64,000 bases of DNA from Arcticibacter sp045629565 (GTDB taxonomy: Bacteria; Bacteroidota; Bacteroidia; Sphingobacteriales; Sphingobacteriaceae), in NCBI RefSeq assembly GCF_045629565.1, contig NZ_JAZQRL010000126.1, forward strand, positions 1 to 64,000. The letters run 5' to 3'. This document shows positions 1-9,427 of this stretch, piece by piece. The notes beneath the pieces are model-generated. The model saw only the letters and a list, made by a program, of their open reading frames with translations, was not told the origin of the DNA and did no database searches. Numbering within the stretch: the stretch's first letter is position 1; each line of letters opens with the position of its first letter. The position numbers and the translations under genes are program-made.

Positions 1-18
1 AGTATAGTTTATTTTTTT

Positions 19-26
19 TATTTTTG
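19..26 (+). promoter_or_regulatory. Candidate -7 box for pyrR
   Basis: TATTTTTG fits the Bacteroidota -7 consensus TAnnTTTG. It ends 13 nt before the pyrR ATG at 40. The -33 element would lie at the very edge of the window or outside it, so only half of the promoter can be judged. Confidence 0.5.
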
Positions 27-39
27 CCCAAATCAAAAC

Positions 40-585
40 ATGCAAAATCTAACTCTGCTTGACGGCCAAAAGTTCCAGATTACGATTAAGCGGCTGTGTC
101 ATCAGCTGATTGAAAATCATGACGACTTTTCAGATTCCGTGATTCTTGGAATTCAACCCCGGGGCATTTATCTGGCGAACAGGATTGCTTACGAATTGCA
201 GCAGATCCTTCCTCAGGCAAATATTCTGAACGGGAACCTGGATATCACGTTCTTCCGCGACGATTTCCGCAGAAGAGAAGCTCCGCTCCTGCCTAATGCC
301 ACCAGTATTGATTTTATTATTGAAGGAAAGAAGGTTATCCTCGTAGACGACGTGCTATGGACGGGACGTACTATACGCTCGGCTATGGATGCCATGCTGG
401 CGTTTGGACGGCCTAAAAAAGTGGAGCTGCTTGTGCTCGTAGACCGGCGGTTTTCGCGCGATCTGCCTATAGAACCTGACTATATCGGGATTCAGGTAGA
501 CTCGATAAACTCTCAGCGAGTGATCGTTTCCTGGAAAGAGACAGATCAGGAAGACACCATTATCCTCCTGTCTGATAAAGACTAA
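40..585 (+). CDS. pyrR: PyrR: pyr operon regulator / uracil phosphoribosyltransferase
   Basis: Type I phosphoribosyltransferase of the PyrR family, 181 aa, the usual length. The PRPP-binding motif VILVDDVLWTGRT is at residues 99-111 and the conserved RGIYLA segment at 41-46. In Firmicutes PyrR binds pyr mRNA and also converts uracil plus PRPP to UMP. In Bacteroidota the RNA-binding role is less established, so the safe reading is a pyrimidine-salvage phosphoribosyltransferase with possible regulatory activity. It is followed 40 nt downstream by pyrB on the same strand, which supports a pyrimidine operon. I see no clear attenuator hairpin between the two genes. Confidence 0.93.
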   Translation: MQNLTLLDGQKFQITIKRLCHQLIENHDDFSDSVILGIQPRGIYLANRIAYELQQILPQANILNGNLDITFFRDDFRRREAPLLPNATSIDFIIEGKKVILVDDVLWTGRTIRSAMDAMLAFGRPKKVELLVLVDRRFSRDLPIEPDYIGIQVDSINSQRVIVSWKETDQEDTIILLSDKD

Positions 586-625
586 TGATTTTTTAAGTAC
601 AATTCAGATAAAACATACCATATCC

Positions 626-1564
626 ATGGCAGACAATTATAAGGGCTTAAGTACAAAACATCTTCTGGGGATTAAAGATCTGAATGAGCGCGATATCCAG
701 CTGATATTTGAAACCGCTGATACCTTTAAAGATGTTTTAAACAGGCCTATTAAAAAGGTGCCGTCACTCCGGGATGTCACTATAGCCAATGTCTTTTTTG
801 AAAATTCTACCCGCACGCGTCTCTCCTTTGAGCTCGCTCAGAAAAGACTGTCTGCAGACACGGTCAACTTTGCGGCATCATCATCTTCGGTAAGCAAAGG
901 TGAAACGCTCATTGACACAGTAAACAATATCCTGGCCATGAAAGTCGACATGATCGTCATGCGTCATCCATACCCCGGAGCCGGAATATTTCTGAGCAAA
1001 AAGGTGAATGCACAGATTGTAAATGCCGGAGACGGCGCCCATGAACACCCTACCCAGGCACTGCTGGATGCTTTTTCTATACGTGAGAAGTTTGGTGATG
1101 TGGCCGGAAAGAAGGTCGCCATCATAGGCGATATTCTTCATTCTCGTGTTGCTTTATCGAATATTTTATGTCTGCAGATGCTGGGTGCCGAGGTTATGGT
1201 TTGCGGGCCGACAACACTGATCCCAAAGTACATAAAAAGTCTCGGCGTTAAAGTGGAATTTGATTTAATGAAAGCCCTGAACTGGTGTGATGTAGCCAAC
1301 ATGCTTCGCATTCAGATGGAAAGGCAGGACATCAAATACTTCCCTTCATTAAGGGAATACTCCATGATGTACGGGGTCAATAAGCAGATCCTGGACTCTC
1401 TCGATAAGGAGATTGTGATCATGCACCCTGGGCCGATTAACAGGGGCGTTGAAATAACCAGTGATGTGGCGGATAGCAAACAGTCTATTATCCTTGATCA
1501 GGTTGAAAACGGAGTGGCTATTCGTATGGCAGTTTTGTACTTGCTGGCAGGGCAAAAGCCTTAA
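626..1564 (+). CDS. pyrB: Aspartate carbamoyltransferase catalytic subunit
   Basis: Condenses carbamoyl phosphate with aspartate to give carbamoyl-aspartate, the committed step of pyrimidine synthesis. It has 312 aa, the normal catalytic-chain length. The carbamoyl-phosphate loop STRTR is at residues 61-65, HPTQ at 141-144, and the C-terminal HPGPINRGVE motif lies near residue 270. It follows pyrR in an apparent operon. No regulatory subunit gene (pyrI) lies next to it, so the enzyme probably works as a catalytic trimer here, with control at the level of expression; that last point is inference. Confidence 0.96.
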   Translation: MADNYKGLSTKHLLGIKDLNERDIQLIFETADTFKDVLNRPIKKVPSLRDVTIANVFFENSTRTRLSFELAQKRLSADTVNFAASSSSVSKGETLIDTVNNILAMKVDMIVMRHPYPGAGIFLSKKVNAQIVNAGDGAHEHPTQALLDAFSIREKFGDVAGKKVAIIGDILHSRVALSNILCLQMLGAEVMVCGPTTLIPKYIKSLGVKVEFDLMKALNWCDVANMLRIQMERQDIKYFPSLREYSMMYGVNKQILDSLDKEIVIMHPGPINRGVEITSDVADSKQSIILDQVENGVAIRMAVLYLLAGQKP

Positions 1565-1731
1565 AATGAACTGGTTATTAAAGGTTACCAATTTCCGGGA
1601 AAATACTTTTCTTAAATATATACTACTATTCGCTGCTTAAACGTTAATTTTGGCAGATTTCCACATTTGTTAACATCTATTGTGCGCAACTGTGGTTTAT
1701 AACTTGTTATTTAGCGATTTTAAAATTTGAT

Positions 1732-4700
1732 ATGCTTAGAAAATATATACTTGCTACGTCATTTGTATGCTTTTTTCATTTAGCAGAAGCCCAGCAATCG
1801 GAATGGTTTAATATTAACCAGGCTTACAAAAGTGGATTAGAGCTTTTTGAGAAAAAGAAATATGTGGCTGCAAGTGAACAGTTCAGTCGCGTTGAGCAAT
1901 CCCGCCTTAGCCCCTCTTCACAAGCTCTTCCTGAAAATGAGCAGATTTCACTTCTGAAAGAAAACGCCCAGTTCTATCAGGCGGTTTGTGCTCTCGAACT
2001 GGGTAACGACAATGCTGAAAGTCTGTTTTTAAACTTCATCAAAGAAAATCCGGCCAGCGCAAATACCAAATCGGCATACTTCCAGATCGGAAAGTCATAT
2101 TTTGATCGTAAAAATTACGAAAAAGCTGTCGAGTGGTTCAGCAAAACCGAAGCTGGAAACCTCGCCGGCAGAGAGGCTGATGAATATCGCTTTAAATTAG
2201 GTTATTCCTATTTTGTTGGGAAGAATTATAACGCTGCAGAGCCCCTGTTTGCAGAGCTTAAAGACGGTAAGAGTGAATATGCTGAATCGTCAATCTATTA
2301 CTACGCTTATCTGAATTATCTGAGCGCCGACTATCAGACAGCTCTCAGAGAATTTGAACGCCTGAAAAATTCCACCCGCTATCAGGCGAGCTATCCGTAT
2401 TATATATCGGCCTTGTACTTCCTTGACAAGCGTTATGACGAGGTGCTAGCCTATACCATTCCCGCTATCGAAACGATTGACCAGCAGTACAAGGCAGAAA
2501 TGTACCGTATTGTGGCGGCCACCTATTTCGCAAAGTCAGACTTCAAGTCGTCTCTTAACTATTATTTGAAGTTTCAGAACCTTGATCAGGGCAAGACGCA
2601 AAACAATCAGGACAATTACCAGCTCGGTTATATCTATGTACAGCAGAAGGAATATCAAAAGGCTATAACAGAGCTGGAGAAAATGAGTACGCCCGACGTT
2701 CATTATCAGAATGGTATGATCGTGCTGGGAAATGCACTGATTAAAACAAACAATAAGCAGAGTGCCCGGAATGCGTTTTTCCGAGCCTCACGTCTGGATT
2801 TCGACCCAAAACTGAAAGAAGAAGGTTTGTTAAACTACGCGAAGCTTTCGCAGGAGCTCGAATTTCATACGGTGGCATTGGATGCCGTTCAGGAATTCAT
2901 TAAGACTTACCCTCGTTCTACCCGAATCAATGAAGCAAAAACTCTTCTGGGAGAAGTACTTCTTTCAACCCGGAACTTTAAAGAAGCGGTAAACATTCTT
3001 GAAACGATTCAGAACAAAAATGAAGAGTCTCAGATGGTTTACCAGAGGGTTACTTATTTCCGCGGACTGGAGTTCTATAACGAGCGTGCCTTTGAAAATA
3101 GCATTTCGATGTTCATGCGTTCTCAGAACAACCCCATCGATCCGGAAATTACGGCACTTGCGACCTACTGGCTTGCAGAGGCGATGTTTGAAGTTCGTAA
3201 GTATGGCGAGTCTGTTGCTCAGTTTGAAAAGTTCCTGGCCATGTCGGCTGCAAAGAAAACAGACGTCTACAATTATGCGAACTATGCATTGGGGTATTCG
3301 GCGTTTCAGCATGAAAGCTATAGCAAGGCTTCTAACTACTTCCAGCGCTTTCTAAATGGAAACGACAAGGACCAAAACACGATTGTAGACGCTACACTGA
3401 GACTTGCGGATTCTTACTTTGTGTTGAAAAGCTATGATGCGGCAATGCAGCAGTACAATAAGATCATTGCGTGGAACAGTCCGGGCGAAGACTATGCCCT
3501 ATTCCAAAAAGGGATGATCCAGGGCCTTCAAGGTCAGAATGACGTGAAGATAGCAACCCATGAGTCGCTCCTCAGTAAGTTCCCGAACTCGAATTATTCT
3601 GATGACGCGGGATTTGAGATTGCCTATACCTACTTTGTTAAAGGCGATAATGAGAAGTCGAAGACGGATCTTCTGTCGCTTATCGAGAAATATCCGAGAA
3701 GCAGCTATGTACCAAGAGCATTGGTTACGATCGGGCTGGTACAGTATAACAATGATGAGAATGATGCTGCTCTGACGACCTTCCAACGCGTTGTGCAGGA
3801 TTATTCAACAACCGATGAGGCGAAGCTGGCCTTGGAATCGATTAAAAATATCTATCTGGATAAGGCAGACGCGAATGGCTTCCTCGCCTATGCTAACACA
3901 ACCAGCATTGGCAATTTATCGACGTCTGAACAAGACAACATCACCTTCCAGGCGGCTAACAACCTGTTTTTAAAGGGTGATTCGCAGGGTGCTTACGATG
4001 CGATCAATGCGTACTTTGACAAGTTTCCTAAACCGATCTATGAAAAACATGCGAAGTTTATCCGTGCGGAAAGCCTGGTTAAACTGAACCGTCCGGATGA
4101 GGCTATTCCAGACTATACCTTTATTCTGAATGACTGGACGAGTGATTACACGGAGCGTGCGCTGATCAGCATATCCAGACTTTATCTTAATCAAAAGAAG
4201 TATAATGAAGCCGTTGTATACTTGAAGAAGCTGGAAACAACCTCAGAGTATAAAGCGAACTACAGCTTTGCTGTGAACAACCTCATGCAAGCTTACAGTA
4301 ACATGAATATGCCTGATGACGTCCTTAAGTATGTAAAGCTTGTCAGGTTATTTGACCGTTCATCTGAAGATGACAAAAACAGAGCTGGTTTATATGGCGG
4401 AAAAGCTTATCTGATGAAGGGAGATACCACCACAGCGGTGAAGGAACTAACAGCAGTAGCTGCCCAAACCACTACCGCTATCGGTGCTGAGGCGCTTTAC
4501 ACTGTTGCCAACGTTCAGTACCTGAAGAAGGATTATAAGACATCCCAGAAGAACATTCTTGATCTGGTAAAGCGAATGGAGTCACAAGACTATTGGGTTG
4601 CCAAAGCATATATATTGCTGGCCGACAACTACGTTGCTCTTAAAGACAACTTCCAGGCAAAAGCTACGCTACAGAGTGTCCTGGATAATTATGAAGGCAA

Positions 4701-4761
4701 GGATGACGTGTTACCAACAGCGAAGTCAAAGCTAGAACAACTGAATACTAAGAACAAATAG
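1732..4761 (+). CDS. Large periplasmic tetratricopeptide-repeat protein
   Basis: 1009 aa with a signal peptide (residues 1 to about 20, cleaved after AEA). The rest is almost entirely tandem TPR-type helical pairs, seen as recurring A-x-x-x-F/Y and Y-x-x-A spacing (for example KKYVAASEQF, KNYEKAVEWF, KSYDAAMQQY). TPR arrays of this kind are protein-interaction scaffolds. The stop codon is 6 nt from the next start, so the barrel protein encoded there is the likely partner: a periplasmic scaffold with an outer-membrane component. I do not recognise a named family. The neighbouring ExbB/ExbD/TonB genes hint at envelope function, but no specific role can be assigned. Confidence 0.85.
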   Translation: MLRKYILATSFVCFFHLAEAQQSEWFNINQAYKSGLELFEKKKYVAASEQFSRVEQSRLSPSSQALPENEQISLLKENAQFYQAVCALELGNDNAESLFLNFIKENPASANTKSAYFQIGKSYFDRKNYEKAVEWFSKTEAGNLAGREADEYRFKLGYSYFVGKNYNAAEPLFAELKDGKSEYAESSIYYYAYLNYLSADYQTALREFERLKNSTRYQASYPYYISALYFLDKRYDEVLAYTIPAIETIDQQYKAEMYRIVAATYFAKSDFKSSLNYYLKFQNLDQGKTQNNQDNYQLGYIYVQQKEYQKAITELEKMSTPDVHYQNGMIVLGNALIKTNNKQSARNAFFRASRLDFDPKLKEEGLLNYAKLSQELEFHTVALDAVQEFIKTYPRSTRINEAKTLLGEVLLSTRNFKEAVNILETIQNKNEESQMVYQRVTYFRGLEFYNERAFENSISMFMRSQNNPIDPEITALATYWLAEAMFEVRKYGESVAQFEKFLAMSAAKKTDVYNYANYALGYSAFQHESYSKASNYFQRFLNGNDKDQNTIVDATLRLADSYFVLKSYDAAMQQYNKIIAWNSPGEDYALFQKGMIQGLQGQNDVKIATHESLLSKFPNSNYSDDAGFEIAYTYFVKGDNEKSKTDLLSLIEKYPRSSYVPRALVTIGLVQYNNDENDAALTTFQRVVQDYSTTDEAKLALESIKNIYLDKADANGFLAYANTTSIGNLSTSEQDNITFQAANNLFLKGDSQGAYDAINAYFDKFPKPIYEKHAKFIRAESLVKLNRPDEAIPDYTFILNDWTSDYTERALISISRLYLNQKKYNEAVVYLKKLETTSEYKANYSFAVNNLMQAYSNMNMPDDVLKYVKLVRLFDRSSEDDKNRAGLYGGKAYLMKGDTTTAVKELTAVAAQTTTAIGAEALYTVANVQYLKKDYKTSQKNILDLVKRMESQDYWVAKAYILLADNYVALKDNFQAKATLQSVLDNYEGKDDVLPTAKSKLEQLNTKNK

Positions 4762-4767
4762 GCTAGA

Positions 4768-6429
4768 ATGAAACTGAATCATATTCCATATACAACAGCA
4801 ATCTGCGCACTTTTGATCTCATCGGTTTCTTATGCACAAACACCTGAAGATCCGAAGAAAGCTGAACCTGCAAAAAGTTCATTAACTGAAGAGATCGTCG
4901 TTGAACGACCTTACAAACCTGTTCTGGCAGATGCTGCCAAAATAAGAAGAAGTCCGGACTTGAACAGCAACAGCGTTTACAGACGTCCGCTGACGTATTC
5001 CATATTTGATAAAAAACTTGAAATCAACAGCGATATCAGGCAATTGCAGGCACAGGAAGTCGTTCAGGGGGACCGCCCGCCACTGAAGAACAACTACGCC
5101 AAGTTCGGACTGGGCAACTTCAGTACCGGTTTAGCAGAGCTCTATTTAAATACCGGGAGTGACGAGGCCTTACAAGCCGGTTTCTTCCTGAAACACCTGA
5201 ATCAGAAGGGCGACTACGAGGGGCAGAAATTTTCCCGTCAGAATGCAGGTATATTTGGCAAGAGTATCCAGGAGAAAGTATCACTATTTGGAGAACTGGG
5301 ATTTGATAAGTTCGGTACTTCGTTCTACGGTGTTGATCCGCTTACTGACCAGCAGTTCAGCGCTGATCCGGAAAAACAGCGCTATAACACCTTCACTCTG
5401 AAAGGTGAAATGTTAAAGAACTACCGCGAAGAGGACGAGATTGATTATGCACTAAAAGCAGATGCGTATTTTCTTTCTGACAAGTTCAATGCGAAAGAGA
5501 ATGCTTTTGTGTTAAGCGGTTTTGTGAACAAAGTATGGGATAAGTTCAACGTCGGTGTGAACACTTCTCTGGATTTCACGCAGACGAAAGATTCTGTATC
5601 GCTCGGCAATCATATTTTCAGAGCTAATCCCTACATCAAGCTACAGGGAGCTAATTTTAAGCTGACCCTTGGTGCAAATCTGGTGCAGGAGTTTGGCACG
5701 AATTCGGGCTTCAACCTCTACCCTGCTATTACGGCTGAAATGCCTATTGTGCCTGAGTTTGCCACTATTTTCGCCGGATTTACAGGTGATGTAAATAAGT
5801 CTACGCTGAGAGATTTCTCGAATGAGAACCCTTATCTGAACAGGAATATCAATATCCGCAACATCAATGAGTCTGCTAACTTTTACGGTGGTATAAAAGG
5901 AAATGCCGGTTCTGGATTCGGCTATAAGGCTACACTATCTTACAAGAAACTTGAAAATATGCCGCTGTTCATCAATAATCCTGTTAACCCTGAGCGTTTT
6001 GACGTGATTTATGATGATGCAAATGTTACGGGGCTTGAGGGAGAAATCAATGTGAAGGTTTCTGAAGCATTTAGCTGGCTGGGACGTGTATCCATCAATA
6101 ACTATAACATGGATGTGCAGGAGAAAGCCTGGTTTAAACCGGACTTTAAGCTCTTTACTAATGCCCGTGTGAAGATCAGTAAAGAATTGACGCTTGACGG
6201 GGAGCTCGTATTCAATGATGCTACATCTGCATTCTTGTCTACTCCGACACCGAGCATTGTAAAGGTTAAGAGCTATGCGGACGTAAGCGCCGGCGCGGAA
6301 TACCTCTACCAGGAGAAAGTGGGTATCTTCTTAAGAGTTAACAATATCGTTGGTAATAAATATCAAAGGTTTTTATACTATCCACAGCTGGGCATGAACG
6401 TGCTTGGAGGCATCAACTATTCGTTCTGA
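4768..6429 (+). CDS. Outer-membrane beta-barrel protein, TonB-receptor-like, no plug seen
   Basis: 553 aa with a signal peptide ending in SYAQ at residues 21-24. The mature part is rich in alternating aromatic/polar strands, and the chain ends in a C-terminal aromatic (NYSF), typical of barrels inserted by the BAM machinery. I see neither a carboxypeptidase-regulatory domain nor a recognisable TonB plug at the N-terminus. It may therefore be a barrel-only relative of TonB-dependent receptors, with a short N-terminal segment of about 80 aa. It sits 6 nt behind the TPR-protein gene, almost certainly co-transcribed with it. Substrate unknown. Confidence 0.8.
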   Translation: MKLNHIPYTTAICALLISSVSYAQTPEDPKKAEPAKSSLTEEIVVERPYKPVLADAAKIRRSPDLNSNSVYRRPLTYSIFDKKLEINSDIRQLQAQEVVQGDRPPLKNNYAKFGLGNFSTGLAELYLNTGSDEALQAGFFLKHLNQKGDYEGQKFSRQNAGIFGKSIQEKVSLFGELGFDKFGTSFYGVDPLTDQQFSADPEKQRYNTFTLKGEMLKNYREEDEIDYALKADAYFLSDKFNAKENAFVLSGFVNKVWDKFNVGVNTSLDFTQTKDSVSLGNHIFRANPYIKLQGANFKLTLGANLVQEFGTNSGFNLYPAITAEMPIVPEFATIFAGFTGDVNKSTLRDFSNENPYLNRNINIRNINESANFYGGIKGNAGSGFGYKATLSYKKLENMPLFINNPVNPERFDVIYDDANVTGLEGEINVKVSEAFSWLGRVSINNYNMDVQEKAWFKPDFKLFTNARVKISKELTLDGELVFNDATSAFLSTPTPSIVKVKSYADVSAGAEYLYQEKVGIFLRVNNIVGNKYQRFLYYPQLGMNVLGGINYSF

Positions 6430-6433
6430 TATC

Positions 6434-6464
6434 TTTGCTCGATTGACTTTTTAGTGTAATTTTA
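6434..6464 (+). promoter_or_regulatory. Promoter of the HU/SPOR gene (leaderless layout)
   Basis: A TTTG -33 element at 6434-6437 is followed, after 19 nt, by TAATTTTA at 6457-6464, a one-mismatch -7 box (consensus TAnnTTTG). The box ends 5 nt before the ATG at 6470. That would put the transcription start at or next to the start codon. Confidence 0.6.
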
Positions 6465-6469
6465 CGGGA

Positions 6470-7462
6470 ATGAATATTTCGCTATATATATCGGAATTGC
6501 TACGGGATTATGATGAGGTATGTCTTTCCGATATAGGCACTTTCTATAAGGAACGTACTCCGGCGTCATTTAACGAAGCGCTGGGTGTGTTTAACGCACC
6601 ATACGATAAGGTGCGGTTCAGACCGAAGGCGGATGGTGATGATGTTCTTGTTAAATACATCAGTCAGGTTAAGAAGATTTCAGAAGCTTCTTCGCGATAT
6701 TTCATTAATAAGTTTATAAACGGTATACAGCAGGGTCTATCGACTGACAACGAAGTTGATCTTCAGCCTATCGGCGTCCTTAAGAAAAGCCCTTCAGGAC
6801 TCCAGCTAATTGCAAACAATGAATCCCCCGGATATTTTGGTTTGCAGGCTGTCCATGATCCGACTTTCTCATCACGTGTTCGGCCGTTGAGTGTTGCGGC
6901 CGTAGATGAAGCGGTGAGTTCGGAGATGGAACAGGAGTCCTCAGGATCTTCCGCTACAGGAAAAGTAGCGTTGATCATATTCATTGTTCTGCTCATTACA
7001 GCGGGTATTTTATATGTGTTTAACCCTTCCATGTTTAACTTGTCTGCCGACAAGCCGATAACGGAAAGGAATAAAGTAAGGGTTGATTCGCCAGCGAAAA
7101 AAACGACTGGTACAGGCACTGCGCCAGTAACTAAGAATAGTACTGCGCCCCTGCCTGCAGCTCAGGATACGTTCAAAGAAAATACGACCGCCGCTTCACC
7201 AGAAGTGCCAGCTCCGGTACCGTCTTTTGAGGTAATAGGGGCCTCCTTCGCTCTCCCTTCGGAAGCGGAGACTTATGTAAAGCTCATGAAAAGCCGCGGT
7301 ATTAATGCCAAGGTGATAGAAGACAAAAGAAAACCAAAATATAAGATCAGTTTGGGTTCATTTACCACCTATGAAGCTGCAAATATGGAAAAACGGCGGG
7401 TGCAAAGTACATTTAACAAAGAGGCCTGGATCTTAACCTTAAACGATAAAGCTAAAAAATAA
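6470..7462 (+). CDS. Membrane protein with N-terminal HU-like and C-terminal SPOR domains
   Basis: 330 aa. Residues 1 to about 125 match the prokaryotic HU/CCDC81-like module (MNISLYISELL start, then SDIGTF at 20-25). A single transmembrane helix spans about 165-184. A Pro/Thr/Ala-rich linker follows, and a SPOR-type peptidoglycan-binding domain occupies about 250-325 (FEVIGASF, YKISLGSF). By topology the HU-like part is cytoplasmic and the SPOR part periplasmic, where it would bind denuded glycan at division sites. It starts an operon with ExbB, ExbD and TonB-like genes (5 nt to the next). Whether the HU-like part binds DNA or only other proteins cannot be told from sequence. Confidence 0.85.
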   Translation: MNISLYISELLRDYDEVCLSDIGTFYKERTPASFNEALGVFNAPYDKVRFRPKADGDDVLVKYISQVKKISEASSRYFINKFINGIQQGLSTDNEVDLQPIGVLKKSPSGLQLIANNESPGYFGLQAVHDPTFSSRVRPLSVAAVDEAVSSEMEQESSGSSATGKVALIIFIVLLITAGILYVFNPSMFNLSADKPITERNKVRVDSPAKKTTGTGTAPVTKNSTAPLPAAQDTFKENTTAASPEVPAPVPSFEVIGASFALPSEAETYVKLMKSRGINAKVIEDKRKPKYKISLGSFTTYEAANMEKRRVQSTFNKEAWILTLNDKAKK

Positions 7463-7467
7463 CACAC

Positions 7468-8172
7468 ATGTTTTTATTACAAATCGATTCCTTTAACACT
7501 GTTACCCCCGACACCGTTGCTACTGCCGCCGCACAGGCTGCCCAGGAAGTTCAGGAACTGAGCTTTTTCGACCTCCTTTTGAAGGGTGGTTGGGTAATGC
7601 TTCCTCTGGCGCTTCTTTTCTTCCTCGGACTGGTGATTTTTATCGAGAGATATATCACGATTAGAAAGGCTTCGAAAAATGAGTCTAACCTGATGTCGCA
7701 GGTTAAGCAGAGTGTACTTACCGGCCACCTTGATTCTGCGATTGCCCTGTGCAGAAATAGTAATTCTCCACTTGGCCGGATGCTTCAGAAAGGGCTTTTA
7801 CGTATTGGCCGCCCGATTAAAGAAATTGAAGGAGCGATTGAAAATCTCGGAAAGCTGGAAGTATCTAAGCTTGAGAAAAATATCAGTATTCTTGGAATCG
7901 TAGCGGGTATCGCTCCTATGCTTGGATTCGTGGGAACTATTCTCGGTGTAATTAGAATCTTTTATAATATTTCATTAGCTGATAATATCAGCATTGGTCT
8001 TATTGCCGGTGGTTTGTATGAAAAGATGATCACGTCTGCGACCGGTCTTGCGATTGGTATCCTGGCATATGTGGGTTATCATATCCTGAACATCATGGTG
8101 GACAGAGTAATATTAAGAATGGAAACAGATGCTATCGAATTCATTGATCTGTTGGACGAACCAGGGAGATAA
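7468..8172 (+). CDS. MotA/TolQ/ExbB proton channel family protein
   Basis: 234 aa inner-membrane proton-channel subunit. The first hydrophobic helix is near residues 35-60 (GGWVMLPLALLFFLG). Two further helices follow at about 140-165 and 180-205, in the conserved region with GIAPMLGFVGTILGVI and SIGLIAGGLYEKMITSATGLAIG. With the ExbD and TonB-like proteins encoded directly downstream, it would couple proton flow to outer-membrane transport. TolQ is possible, but the adjoining TonB-like gene favours the ExbB role. It lies in a tight operon, 5 nt after the HU/SPOR gene and 6 nt before exbD. Confidence 0.92.
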   Translation: MFLLQIDSFNTVTPDTVATAAAQAAQEVQELSFFDLLLKGGWVMLPLALLFFLGLVIFIERYITIRKASKNESNLMSQVKQSVLTGHLDSAIALCRNSNSPLGRMLQKGLLRIGRPIKEIEGAIENLGKLEVSKLEKNISILGIVAGIAPMLGFVGTILGVIRIFYNISLADNISIGLIAGGLYEKMITSATGLAIGILAYVGYHILNIMVDRVILRMETDAIEFIDLLDEPGR

Positions 8173-8178
8173 ACAGGC

Positions 8179-8574
8179 ATGAACTTAAGAAAAAGAAATA
8201 GGCCCGCCGCGGAAGTGAACACGTCGGCCATGAACGACATCATGTTCTTTCTGATGCTGTTCTTCCTGATCGCCTCTACTGTGACCAATCCGAACGTCAT
8301 TAAACTCTTGCTTCCGAAATCGGATACGGGACAATCTGTATCCAAGAAAACCGTTACTATATCAGTAACAGAGGATCTGGAATATTTTTTGGATAAACAA
8401 CAAGTTCCCGTTACGGAACTTGAGGCTAGACTTCGGGCTTTGAAGCAGCAGACCGACGAGCTGACTATTGTGTTATATGTAGACCGTACGGTAGCGATTC
8501 AGGACGTTGTCCAGATTATGGATATCGCTAACAGAATGGCTATTAAACTCGTTTTAGCAACAGAACCAAAGTAA
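8179..8574 (+). CDS. ExbD/TolR family biopolymer transport protein
   Basis: 131 aa. It has a short cytoplasmic N-terminus, one transmembrane helix at about residues 17-37 (NDIMFFLMLFFLIAS) and a periplasmic domain. The preceding EVNTSAMNDI is the usual ExbD/TolR lead-in to the helix, with the functional Asp at residue 19. It pairs with the ExbB-type channel encoded 6 nt upstream and reads into the TonB-like gene 4 nt downstream. Confidence 0.92.
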   Translation: MNLRKRNRPAAEVNTSAMNDIMFFLMLFFLIASTVTNPNVIKLLLPKSDTGQSVSKKTVTISVTEDLEYFLDKQQVPVTELEARLRALKQQTDELTIVLYVDRTVAIQDVVQIMDIANRMAIKLVLATEPK

Positions 8575-8578
8575 AGGT

Positions 8579-9397
8579 ATGCAGTACCAGGAAGAAAATA
8601 ATTATCCGAAGGCCATTATGATTGCAGGGGCTTTAATGGCTGCATTCTTAATCCTATGCTATATTCTGCGCTTCGGAATGAATACTCCTCAGGAAGTCGG
8701 CACCGGCGGTATCATTGTAAATTACGGTACTGTGGAAGAAGGAATGGGCGACGATTACATGAGCATTGAGGAGCCTTCTATGGATCCTAATGCCAATAAC
8801 ACCCCCCCGGATAAGGTCATTGAGGAATCTCAACCAGAAACCGCCCCGGCTGCGGAAACCAGCGACAAGACAGTGGTTACCCAGGAGAACGAAGATGCAC
8901 CTGTAGTCAAGGCGACTCCTAAAAAGACGACAACGGCCACTCCATCAACTGCTAAAGAAACCAAGCCTGCCGCACCAGTGGTGAATCAGAATGCACTCTA
9001 TAAGGGCAAAAAGAGCAAAGGTTCCGGCCTGGGCGATGGTACGGGCAGTACCCCCGGAAATCAGGGTGATGTGGACGGCGATCCTCTTGCTCCCAACTAT
9101 GGCAGCGGCGGTTCGGGATTTGGTAATGTCAAACTAGATCTTGCTAGCAGAAGATTCATGAACCTGCCGAAAATTACTGATGAAGGGCAGCTTTCAGGAC
9201 GTATTCACGTAGAAATCCGTGTGGATAAACTCGGAAAAGTAGTATTTGCCAGAGCCGGTGTAAAAGGTACTACCCTTTCAGATCAGGCTCTTTGGAGGAA
9301 GTGTGAGCAAGCTGTTCTGGGTGCCAGTTTGAATCAGCTAGAATCAGCCCCAGACGTTCAGATAGGTGTTGTGGTTTTTAACTTCAAAGTGAAGTAG
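8579..9397 (+). CDS. TonB-like energy transducer
   Basis: 272 aa with one N-terminal transmembrane helix (about residues 13-31), a long acidic then Pro/Lys/Thr-rich periplasmic linker (about 60-140), a Gly-rich stretch (about 145-190), and a C-terminal domain with GRIHVEIRVDKLGKVV. That domain fits the TonB-C type (gating of outer-membrane receptors), although similarity to TonB is only partial. Position directly after exbB and exbD is the strongest argument. Candidate clients in this window are the barrels encoded at 4768-6429 and 16921-19596. Confidence 0.78.
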   Translation: MQYQEENNYPKAIMIAGALMAAFLILCYILRFGMNTPQEVGTGGIIVNYGTVEEGMGDDYMSIEEPSMDPNANNTPPDKVIEESQPETAPAAETSDKTVVTQENEDAPVVKATPKKTTTATPSTAKETKPAAPVVNQNALYKGKKSKGSGLGDGTGSTPGNQGDVDGDPLAPNYGSGGSGFGNVKLDLASRRFMNLPKITDEGQLSGRIHVEIRVDKLGKVVFARAGVKGTTLSDQALWRKCEQAVLGASLNQLESAPDVQIGVVVFNFKVK

Positions 9398-9427
9398 CTG
9401 CTATCGCTACGATAACGCTCAGAAAAA

